This document shows, one piece after another, positions 1 through 6,015 of a stretch of 6,058 bases of DNA. A program made the position numbers and the translations under genes. Positions within the stretch are counted from its first letter, which is position 1. Every line of letters starts with the position of its first letter. Source of the stretch: Pseudomonadales bacterium. GTDB taxonomy: Bacteria; Pseudomonadota; Gammaproteobacteria; Steroidobacterales; Steroidobacteraceae. Under the pieces are notes generated by a model. That model was not told where the DNA came from. It was given only the letters and a program-made list of their open reading frames with translations, and did not search any database. The stretch is taken from the NCBI GenBank assembly GCA_020442965.1, contig JAGRJB010000151.1:1-6058 (forward strand), in the 5' to 3' direction.

Positions 1-1191
1 GATGCGCCGCCGATGAATCTGCCACGCGCCTACGAAATAATGGAACGCGAAAAGCTCGACGGCATTGCGGTCGCGGGCGCCGTGAACGTCTTTCACATGA
101 CAGGCCTGTGGCCGGTGACCTTTCGGATGGGATATGACGGGCCGATCGTCGCCATCCTGACGCGCGACCCGCAGCGACCGTTGGCGCTCGTCGCGGCCGA
201 GTTTACTTACTACTACCTGGTCAGTGACATCCGTAGCAGCTATCCCGTCGAGTGGTTCGTCCACTCCGCATCGGTCAATGAAACGCGCGTCTTTCCGGAC
301 CATGGCCTCGCGCCGCTGTCGGCGCAGGAATCCACTCGTGCGGCCGCGCTCGCTGCGGTGGTCGACCAGCGGCCGGCGAGTGCCGATACGTCCGCGGCGA
401 TCGTCAAGGCGCTGCGTTGGGCAGGGCTCGAGCGCGGTCGAATTGCAGTTGATCACGGCCTGATCCGCGCTGCAATCGGGAGCGCCGGATTGCAGACACA
501 AACGGTCGACGCTGATGTTCCGCTGAAGCGGATCAGGATGATCAAGTCACCCCGGGAAATCCAGTTGATGCGGATCGCATCGGCTGCCAATGTCGCCGCC
601 GCGCAAGCAGCCGTTCGCACGGCTCGCGCGGGCGCCAATTTCAGGGAGATGCGCACGGCTTTTTACGCTGAGGCCGCGCGCCGCGGCAATCGCGGTGTGT
701 TCATGGTGATCGACGGCGTCTCCACAGAGGGGATCGCTACGCCGTTCCACGACGGGCACGCGTTCCTCATCGATGCTGTGAGTGAAGGTGCTGGCTATCA
801 CGGCGACTTTGCACGCACTGTATTCATCGGCGAACCGGCCAAATCGATGCAGAAGGTGACCGCAGCAATTCAGCTTGGCTGGGCCACGGTGCGCGACGCT
901 CTCAAGCCCGGCATGCGCTTCTCCGAGATCACCGCCCTGGGGCAAAAGACGCTGCGCGATGCCGACTATGATTTTCGTGTCGCGTTCGGGCCACACAGCG
1001 TGGGGCTCTACCACAATGATGCAATTGGCCTGGGTGACATCGTGCTAGAGGAGAATATGGTGTTGTCAGTCGATTGCCCTGTAATGGAGGCCGGGCTCGG
1101 CGGCTCCGCGCATTTAGAGGATCTGACCCTGATCACCAAGACCGGCGGCACGCCAATTCATGCGGTGCCCGAACCGGTGCTGCAGGTTTAG
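1..1191 (+). CDS. M24-family metallopeptidase-like protein (Xaa-Pro peptidase/creatinase fold), 5' end probably outside the window
   Basis: The protein has the two-part M24 'pita-bread' layout. Residues 1-170, counted from the ATG at 13, form a creatinase-type N-terminal domain that opens with RAYEIMEREKLDG and NVFHMTGL. Residues 175-392 form the catalytic domain, opening with MIKSPREIQLMR. Expected metal ligands are D254 and D265 (in DAVSEGAGYHGDFART), H328 (PHSVGLYHND) and E369 (HLEDLTLI). The fourth acidic position, normally Glu in a (F/I)T(I/V)EP context, is D354 in LSVDCP. The family cleaves Xaa-Pro bonds or related C-N bonds in small substrates, usually in the cytoplasm; the substrate here cannot be read from sequence. 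The ATG at 13 has no Shine-Dalgarno sequence, and the four codons before it (DAPP) are open and resemble the usual start of such proteins, so translation probably begins upstream. The 392 visible residues are close to full family length. The TAG stop overlaps the end of the convergent methyltransferase remnant. Confidence 0.88.
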   Translation, partial: DAPPMNLPRAYEIMEREKLDGIAVAGAVNVFHMTGLWPVTFRMGYDGPIVAILTRDPQRPLALVAAEFTYYYLVSDIRSSYPVEWFVHSASVNETRVFPDHGLAPLSAQESTRAAALAAVVDQRPASADTSAAIVKALRWAGLERGRIAVDHGLIRAAIGSAGLQTQTVDADVPLKRIRMIKSPREIQLMRIASAANVAAAQAAVRTARAGANFREMRTAFYAEAARRGNRGVFMVIDGVSTEGIATPFHDGHAFLIDAVSEGAGYHGDFARTVFIGEPAKSMQKVTAAIQLGWATVRDALKPGMRFSEITALGQKTLRDADYDFRVAFGPHSVGLYHNDAIGLGDIVLEENMVLSVDCPVMEAGLGGSAHLEDLTLITKTGGTPIHAVPEPVLQV

Positions 1192-1755
1192 AGACTCGTG
1201 CGAGCCGCCCGGATAATGAGCGACCATTGCACTCTGCGAGCGATACCTGGATCGTGCCAATGACGCAGCAATGAGCTGCGCAAACCAGGTAGCCGGCTCG
1301 TACCAAGTTGTTTGGCATAGGCTGCGGTCGCCGATCAGCTGCTCACGTATCCAAACAATTCATCGAGCGTCCAATTTGCCGCCAGTGCGAGCCGTGGCAC
1401 TTGCAGTTCCACGGTCGGAAACGGGATGGTTCGATATCCCGTTTCGACCAGCTTGAGCCACGGTAACGAGATCAAATTGCGAACTGTCATGGCCACTTGC
1501 TTCTGCACTGGCGACGCGATACTCGACGCGATCGTGTGCCACGGCCAGCGCAATTTGTTCGGGACTCATGTCGGTCGCGACCACGCGAGCAAAGTGTGCA
1601 GCAAGATCCACCGACGCCTGACCGTTGCCACACGCGCAGTCCCACACGTCCCCGCACGCTGGCGCGATCGCTGCCAACCATGCAAACAACTCTGTCGGAT
1701 ACCGTGGTCGGAAGGCGGCGTATTGGCTCGCACATTGTGAAATGCGGTCCGCCAA
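1188..1755 (-). pseudogene. Class I SAM-dependent methyltransferase, broken by an internal deletion, a frameshift and a nonsense codon
   Basis: The 5' part, read from the TTG at 1755, gives a clean methyltransferase N-terminus. YAAFRPRYP is at residues 12-20, SAM-binding motif I (VWDCACGNGQ) at 37-46, the acidic ribose-binding loop ATDMS at 60-64 and FDLVTVAQA at 94-102. After Ala102 (about 1450) the expected HWF segment and following core are absent. The sequence resumes in another frame with LVETGYRTIPFP and NWTLDELFGYVSS, typical of this family's C-terminal half. I estimate 50-60 lost codons. A TGA at 1335-1337 then stands where relatives have Trp in an S(T/S)WSA motif. The frame continues past it as SATAAYAKQLG and on to RVQWSLIIRAARTSL, ending at a TAA at 1188-1190. 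In-frame TGA two codons before the TTG sets the 5' limit; TTG may be a decayed ATG. Relatives are about 250 residues; the substrate is unknown. It lies 30 bases downstream of the dehydrogenase, possibly once co-transcribed. Confidence 0.85.
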
Positions 1756-1785
1756 AGTGAGTCAGTAGGTATGCGACCGGCCCAA

Positions 1786-2910
1786 CTACATGCTGATCAC
1801 AAGCTTACCGACATGCTCCCCTTTCGCAAGATAATCGAGAGCGCTTCTCGCCTCGTCGAAACCGAAAACCCGATCAACGTGCGGCTCCGCGGCGTTTACG
1901 ACGTAAGCTCGCAGCAGATCAGAGAACATCGCGCGGCTACCCGAGGTAACGCCCTGCAATTGCACGTTCTTGGTTACCAAGCCCGCAAGACCCGGCAGTT
2001 GCGAAGGCGTGCCGCCGAGAGCGCCTATCAAGCCTATGCGCGCATTCGGCGCGCAACACGCCAGCGACTGATCCAAGGTCTGCAGTCCAACCGTTTCAAC
2101 GACGATGTCGACGCCACCCGCGTCGTTAGTCACGACCTTCTCCCAGGCGGGGTCGCGGCGATAGTTGACCGTGACATCGGCACCGAGGCTGCGCGCTATC
2201 GTCAATTTCTGGTCGCTGGAAGAAGTAATCACGACCTTCGCGCCCGCCATCTTGGCGATTTGCAGCGCCAGGGTGGCCACCCCGCCCGTCCCAAGCGTCA
2301 GGACCGTATCGCCGGCTTTGATCTGACCGAACACATGCAGCACTCTCCAGGCCGTGATGCCCGCTGCGCCTAGTGCCGCCGCCGACTGGTAACTCATACT
2401 TTCTGGCAACTGCACGCAGGCGTTTGCCGGCAATCGCACGATTTCTGACAACCAACCGTCGGCCGTGTTGCCCAGATCCGCCGTGAACGCCGATGGTTGA
2501 TAGTCGCCAGCGAGCCAGCTGGTGAAGTGAGCCGCCGACACGCGATCGCCCACCGCCACGGCGGTCACCTGCTCGCCTACGGCGACGACATCTCCCGCGC
2601 CATCACCCACCGGGACCCGGTCCACGGGCTTGCGCGATCCGTAGCGGCCCGCCAGTATCATGAGGTCACGGTAATTGAGTGCCGCTGCCCGGCTCCTAAC
2701 TAACACCTCGAACGGCCCCGGCGCGGTGAAATTGCGCTTGACGCGCGTCAGCGAGTCCAAGCCCGCTTGTGCGCCGATTTGATATGCGCTGACTGCCGCA
2801 TAACCCGAACGATTCGACCCGCTGCTTGCGGTTGCCCCGACGGCCTGGGTGCTGGCAGCCAAACCGACACCAGCCATGATCAGCCCTCGACGCGACGTAT
2901 TCATTGTCAT
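1786..2910 (-). CDS. NAD(P)-dependent medium-chain dehydrogenase (MDR, quinone oxidoreductase/alcohol dehydrogenase-like) with Tat-type leader
   Basis: This is a full-length MDR oxidoreductase resembling the MDR7-type 'zinc-type alcohol dehydrogenase-like' subgroup. Counting from the ATG at 2910 (374 residues), the GroES-like domain carries LNYRDL near 78-83 and VGDGAGDVVAVG near 101-112. The Rossmann nucleotide-binding motif LGTGGVATLALQ is near 206-217, followed by SSSDQKL and the LGADVTVNYR strand typical of MDR enzymes. The structural-zinc cysteine cluster is absent, and the usual catalytic Cys is not obvious, so zinc-independent reduction is more likely than classical alcohol oxidation; the substrate is unknown. 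The N-terminus reads MTMNTSRRGLIMAGVG, a twin-arginine signal with a hydrophobic stretch and a possible AVGA cleavage site, followed by a linker. ATGs at 2910 and 2904 are both plausible starts. GAGGG lies 13 bases before 2910 and better suits a TTG at 2916. An open TTG at 2946 would bury the twin arginine, so I disfavour it. Confidence 0.88.
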   Translation of the reverse strand: MTMNTSRRGLIMAGVGLAASTQAVGATASSGSNRSGYAAVSAYQIGAQAGLDSLTRVKRNFTAPGPFEVLVRSRAAALNYRDLMILAGRYGSRKPVDRVPVGDGAGDVVAVGEQVTAVAVGDRVSAAHFTSWLAGDYQPSAFTADLGNTADGWLSEIVRLPANACVQLPESMSYQSAAALGAAGITAWRVLHVFGQIKAGDTVLTLGTGGVATLALQIAKMAGAKVVITSSSDQKLTIARSLGADVTVNYRRDPAWEKVVTNDAGGVDIVVETVGLQTLDQSLACCAPNARIGLIGALGGTPSQLPGLAGLVTKNVQLQGVTSGSRAMFSDLLRAYVVNAAEPHVDRVFGFDEARSALDYLAKGEHVGKLVISM

Positions 2911-3035
2911 GGTCAATATGGTGCCCTCGATGAAAGCGGCAAGCAATTGCCCGGACCGTTCGATTCAGCCTGCTACTCGATTGGTCTGCAGACCGCCCAC
3001 CGCTCGCGCGCGGCCCGGATCGCAAGGACTCCGTG

Positions 3036-3417
3036 GGTGAGGCGGCGGCGACGCGCGCACTATTCGCCAATTACTCGATGCCAAAGTGCAGAACTACCAG
3101 GCGCCGGAACCGAGTGCTAACAATGATGCCGACCTGCTGCGGCGCTGCTACACAATGAAGCAGTCGAGCACCTCGGCACGCTGCCGGTCGAGGCCATCAA
3201 GAGCATCAACATCGACAAGATCACCGCGTGGAATAGTGGCGCGGACGCGAATGGCGCAACGAGCACGGCCAACATCGTCGCCGGCATGGTCAAGAGCTTG
3301 CCGCTTCTGCATGACGTGACAGCGATCGCCGGGCTTGCTTCGCCGAAATACCTCGGCGACATCGGCGACGCGAGGTCGGGCACACCGCCGCCAGCGGCTA
3401 CCGGTGGAGTCCAGTAG
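3036..3417 (+). pseudogene. C-terminal remnant of a flotillin/SPFH-family membrane protein, 5'-truncated and frameshifted
   Basis: From 3163 to the TAG at 3415-3417 one frame reads VEHLGTLPVEAIKSINIDK, then ITAWNSGADANGATSTAN, IVAGMVKSLPLLHDV and AGLASPKYLGDI. This matches the end of bacterial flotillins (VEAIKNxKIDKxTVWDSG, STANFxxGxVKSLPPLHD, LPxYLG). Upstream, another frame (about 3050-3163) reads IRQLLDAKVQNYQ and ANNDADLL, then TMKQ, corresponding to the preceding alanine-rich coiled-coil tail. The two frames join if one base is restored in CAG-TCGAG at 3161-3163. A third frame at 3036-3059 reads GEAAATRA and implies another slip near 3060. Nothing flotillin-like is visible before about 3036, so the SPFH domain and membrane anchor are missing. 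Intact flotillins scaffold membrane microdomains; this fragment should make no working protein. It is divergent from the dehydrogenase gene and convergent with the GFA gene. Confidence 0.8.
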
Positions 3418-3508
3418 TCGGTTGAACAGAAGCAGCGCCAAGCTGAAGAATCGACCCAATCATCCCTCACGCCCAGAGACTTGTTCGACACCGAAAAGCC
3501 GGTCGCGG

Positions 3509-3946
3509 CTAGGCCGGAGCCGGCCAGGCAAATTCCGGACGCAGCGCCTCATAAACGGGCCGGCCGTCGTCCGGGCGAGGCGCGCCCGTCTTCGGATCGT
3601 AGAACGCGTGATAGGTCGGGGCGAGATTCTTGGCGTCGTAGCCCATGAGATTCGGGACGATCACGCGAATCCGCCGCTGTCTATCGTCGAGCATGATCGG
3701 CTTGCCGCACTGCGCGCATGTGCAAAGCTCGAGCGGCCCGCTCGGGTTCTCGCTGTTGAACGGCTGACGTTTCAAGCTGGCAAGCTTGTCGACGACGACA
3801 TCGCCGTGTCTGAAAAACACCACGTGCGTCGTCGCCTGCGTCGTAACGCGCTTGCAGACCGAACAGTGGCAGGTGTGGCTATCGATAGGAGCGGCGTCCG
3901 AATGCGTACGAACGTGTTCACAGCCGCCGGAATAAGTATGCGCCAT
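3509..3946 (-). CDS. GFA/CENP-V family zinc-binding protein
   Basis: This is a 145-residue single-domain protein of the glutathione-dependent formaldehyde-activating (GFA)/CENP-V fold. It begins MAHTYSGGC, then THTCHCSVCKR-type zinc spacing with C26, C28 and C31, and later CTCAQCGKP with C75, C77 and C80. Most relatives have a first CxCG pair after GG; here the equivalent is C9-E10-H11, so one zinc ligand is His or lost. Members of this family bind zinc on a beta scaffold, and many are annotated as aldehyde-activating, but few have a proven reaction and I assign none. The ATG at 3946 is chosen because GAGGGG sits a few bases upstream (GAGGGGGGAATC-ATG), an unusually strong ribosome binding site, and the homologous sequence starts there. 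The frame is open a further 23 codons upstream but those residues do not look like the family. The length is normal for the family, and the gene appears intact and separately transcribed. Confidence 0.88.
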   Translation of the reverse strand: MAHTYSGGCEHVRTHSDAAPIDSHTCHCSVCKRVTTQATTHVVFFRHGDVVVDKLASLKRQPFNSENPSGPLELCTCAQCGKPIMLDDRQRRIRVIVPNLMGYDAKNLAPTYHAFYDPKTGAPRPDDGRPVYEALRPEFAWPAPA

Positions 3947-3962
3947 GATTCCCCCCTCGTTG
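3947..3962 (-). promoter_or_regulatory. Strong ribosome binding site of the GFA gene
   Basis: On the minus strand the sequence reads ACGAGGGGGGAATC immediately before the ATG at 3946. The purine run is an extended match to the anti-Shine-Dalgarno with about 5 bases of spacing. It decides the start in favour of 3946 over the longer open frame. Confidence 0.7.
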
Positions 3963-3997
3963 TTTCGAGTGAATGTTGCAGAGGCTCGCGCTGCCCG

Positions 3998-4026
3998 ATC
4001 ATGCGATTTTCGCACCGGCCTTGCAA
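3998..4026 (-). promoter_or_regulatory. Possible weak sigma-70-type promoter for the GFA gene
   Basis: On the minus strand TTGCAA (4026-4021) and CATGAT (4003-3998) are separated by 17 bases, each matching about 4 of 6 consensus positions. It would start transcription roughly 40 to 50 bases before the GFA start codon. Position and spacing fit, but hexamers this weak are common by chance. Confidence 0.22.
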
Positions 4027-4167
4027 CTGACCGCAGGTCGACCGCTTATCGCGCAGAATCGCGCCGCTATGGGTTGAACGCCAATTCGGGTCCCACATCG
4101 CGCCCAGGTTCATCAATCGTAGCTTTCCAATCGAGCTCAGTAGCGTCCATGCCACGCACGCCACCCA

Positions 4168-4761
4168 TCACACGTCACTAACCAAATTGGCATGCAAAAA
4201 CGCCCGCACCGTTGGCCATTCACTGGTGACGATGCTATAGACACAGGTATCGCGAAGCGAACCGTCCGCCATGACTCGATGGCTGCGTAGCACGCCGTCC
4301 AGTTTCGCTCCCAGCCTCTCGATCGCACGTCGGCTCTGACGATTGTGGTAGTGGGTACGAAACTCCACCGCAATACAGTCGAGCTTTTCGAAGGCATGCG
4401 TCAATAGCAACCACTTGCACTGCGTGTTAATCGCGGTGCGTTGCGCACTATTGGCATACCAGGTACCGCCGATTTCCAGCCGCCTGTTTGCCGGCTCGAT
4501 ATTCAGGAAGCTCGTCGTACCGACTACTCTGCCCGTCGCGGTCGAGCGAACGGCGAACGGCAACATGTTGCCGACCGAGTTCAATGCCAAACGTTCATCT
4601 ATCAGGGCGCGCATCTTCTCCGGCTCGGGTATGTTCGTATACCACAGTTTCCACAGTTCGCCATCGCGTGTCGCCGCGACCAAATCGTCGTGATGAGTCT
4701 GACTCAGTGGTTCCAGACAAACCGCTGGTGCTCGTAGCGTGGTGGGTTCAAGCCATTCCAT
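4168..4761 (-). CDS. GNAT-family N-acetyltransferase (RimJ/RimL-like)
   Basis: This 197-residue protein spans a complete GNAT domain of the RimJ/RimL type (Acetyltransf_3-like), which transfers acetyl from acetyl-CoA to an amine, often a protein N-terminus or small molecule. Visible landmarks are the substrate-side segment LEPLSQTHHDDLVAA near 16-30 and strand VVGTTSFLNIEPANRRLEIG near 79-98. The acetyl-CoA-binding turn and helix QRTAINTQCKWLLLTHAFE is near 107-125. The conserved motif B region N140 with SRRAIERLGAKLDGVLRSH is near 143-161. These match relatives such as 'AFE.LgC..VEF.T...N..SR.AIERLGAK..GVLR'. No lesions are visible. The ATG at 4761 is preceded by a modest GAG about 7 bases upstream. 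The gene follows the broken paiB-like gene on the same strand after 67 bases, so the two were plausibly co-transcribed. The substrate is unknown; it does not look like PaiA, which belongs to a different GNAT branch. Confidence 0.88.
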   Translation of the reverse strand: MEWLEPTTLRAPAVCLEPLSQTHHDDLVAATRDGELWKLWYTNIPEPEKMRALIDERLALNSVGNMLPFAVRSTATGRVVGTTSFLNIEPANRRLEIGGTWYANSAQRTAINTQCKWLLLTHAFEKLDCIAVEFRTHYHNRQSRRAIERLGAKLDGVLRSHRVMADGSLRDTCVYSIVTSEWPTVRAFLHANLVSDV

Positions 4762-4828
4762 CTGTTAGCTCACGGTTTGGAGTCGCTTCGTCAATTCACG
4801 AACTCGCTGACCAAAATTCGGCTTAACG

Positions 4829-5305
4829 TCAATTTGAAAGTATTTCCCTTATTTCGTACGCCGACACACCCTCGTCGGCCGAGCCGCTCGCGACAGTCCG
4901 TCGGTCGTTTCGTCACGATGCTGACGGAAATCCCGAACGCAACGAAACCGCCTACCAATTTAGTGAGATAGTAGGTCGACGCATCCGTCACCTGCAAGCG
5001 ATTCGGGCAGTCGCTTTCGAGGTGGTCAGTCAGTTCAGTTACGTACCGATGCGCGTCGGCCTGGCTCTCGGGTCGAATGCAAATCGCGCCGCGAACGTGC
5101 ACCACTGCATAGTTCCGCTTCGGAACCACTGCGCCGTGCTCGACCATGCGAGGATACCAAGAGGGAGCAATGTAGCGGTTTGCGTCGCTGACAATGACCA
5201 AAACACCCGCGTTCGGCGCGAGCGCGTGCCAGATTAGGATCGGCGCGCGCTGAATTCCTGCGACACTTCATGCCGATCTTCCCGAAACGCTTCAGGTGTG
5301 TACAT
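4829..5305 (-). pseudogene. PaiB-type FMN-binding negative transcriptional regulator, degraded
   Basis: The gene can be reassembled from three frames. The ATG at 5305 opens MYTPEAFREDRHEVSQEF, the classic PaiB start (MYxPxxFRExD). About 45-55 codons covering the usual HPFATLV and LPLLLD segments are then missing. Sequence resumes near 5250 with ARADP and, in the frame from 5231, WHALAPNAGVLVIV. The diagnostic YIAPSWYP, VVPKRNYAVVHVRG and LTDHLESDCP follow. After GISVS (4920) the conserved lysine-rich stretch ending in SQN is gone, and a third frame gives NDRRTVASGSADEG and YEIREILSN before a TGA at 4831-4829. Intact relatives are about 200-215 residues with a flavin-reductase-like split barrel; B. 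subtilis PaiB, with PaiA, represses sporulation and protease genes. At least two frame changes and two deletions make this copy non-functional. An acetyltransferase gene lies directly downstream. Confidence 0.83.
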
Positions 5306-5391
5306 TCGAGTTCATGGTGCCACAAACGTCTTCCGGGCGGCAACGCGCCCGTGGAACGATCCAATTCGAGTGCGATCGTCGCGTCGTCGGG

Positions 5392-5995
5392 GGCACCCTC
5401 GATCGCGACCTGGCATTTGTGCGCCGGATTGTGTTGTTAGCGGCACGGCCATGGCGCGATGGCATTGGGCTCACATGGCTGGAAACCGCGCCGCTCATTC
5501 GGCTGTTGCCAAACGATCAGGCACGCAAGCCCTACCCGCTGTCGTGGGGCAAACAACAACTCCAGTTAACGGAGCTCGATGCGCACCTGGTGCGTATGGC
5601 GCCGGGAGTTTGTCGTGCCTGAGCTCGAGACCAGTGTGTTCCTCATTCCTTCGCAACATGCGAAGAACAATACGGATCGGGTCGTTGTGTTGCACGAGGT
5701 CGCGAAATCAGTCGTAGATGCGGTGCGGCGCCATCATCCAGAGTTTGCTTTTACGCATAACCGACTGCCGTTGACGGGAATTAACAACTCGGGCTGGAAG
5801 ACCGCCAGGCGTCGAGCGGCGGCGCGTTACGAAGTAACCCGGCTGGCGCCCAGCCCCAACGGATTTCGCCATATTCGCATCAGGACGCACTACTCGGCTG
5901 CGGAGATTTCAAACCTGGTCGTGGCCTCGAACCGGGCCTGCGACACAAAGTCCCGCAACAGTCCCGCACTGTTCGCTTTGCGTTCGACAGGGTGA
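5392..5995 (+). pseudogene. Tyrosine recombinase (phage-type integrase) remnant with two internal deletions
   Basis: The first segment, about 5395-5600, reads TLDRDLAFVRRIV and AARPWRDGIGLTWLETAP, then LIRLLPNDQARKPYPLSW and HLVRMA. This is the core-binding domain and start of the catalytic domain of a widespread proteobacterial integrase type. The next expected block, with the first catalytic Arg (TGxREQEVCGLRW), is absent. Sequence resumes in another frame with WRREFVVPELETSVFLIP, RVVVLHEVAKSVVDAVRR and PEFAFTH, then GFRHIRI. It then jumps in frame to RTHYSAAEISNLVVASNRACD, so the H-x-x-R box and the following GH region are missing. The nucleophilic Tyr survives at 5891-5893. I see no credible N-terminal arm-binding domain before about 5392. 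Losing both Arg boxes makes the protein catalytically dead. The stop at 5993-5995 is 20 bases from the tRNA 3' end, as for an integrase that once used that tRNA as attachment site; the tRNA target is inferred. Confidence 0.85.
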
Positions 5996-6015
5996 GCGCA
6001 AGTGCTTAAAAATAC
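5996..6015. other. Spacer between integrase remnant and tRNA; possible old attachment-site flank
   Basis: These 20 bases separate the integrase stop codon from the tRNA CCA end. Islands using a tRNA gene as attB usually keep the integrase this close. I could not find a second copy of the tRNA 3' sequence in the window, so no att pair is demonstrated. Confidence 0.25.

Noticed and set aside
547..1014. Open 155-codon frame on the - strand
   Set aside because: It lies opposite the M24 catalytic domain and shows no recognisable motif.
1771..2373. Open 200-codon frame on the + strand
   Set aside because: It is antisense to the well-supported dehydrogenase, is Arg/Gln-rich and matches no family.
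3512..3525. Palindrome GGCCGGAGCCGGCC as a terminator between convergent genes
   Set aside because: The loop is very short, there is no T-run on either side, and it lies within the last codons of the GFA gene.
3335..4030. Open 231-codon frame on the + strand
   Set aside because: It spans the flotillin end and the antisense of the GFA gene; composition is Arg-rich and the frame is explained by GC bias opposite real coding sequence.
3772..4164. Open frame on the - strand upstream of the GFA gene
   Set aside because: It overlaps the GFA start in another frame and the residues match nothing I recognise; the strong ribosome binding site belongs to GFA at 3946.
4791..5201. A short standalone protein starting at a TTG at 5201
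   Set aside because: This is only the middle of the paiB-like gene; PaiB sequence continues upstream to the ATG at 5305 and downstream in another frame.
1188..5995. Simple sequencing errors as the cause of all broken genes
   Set aside because: One-base slips could explain the flotillin frameshift, but not the missing conserved blocks in three other genes.
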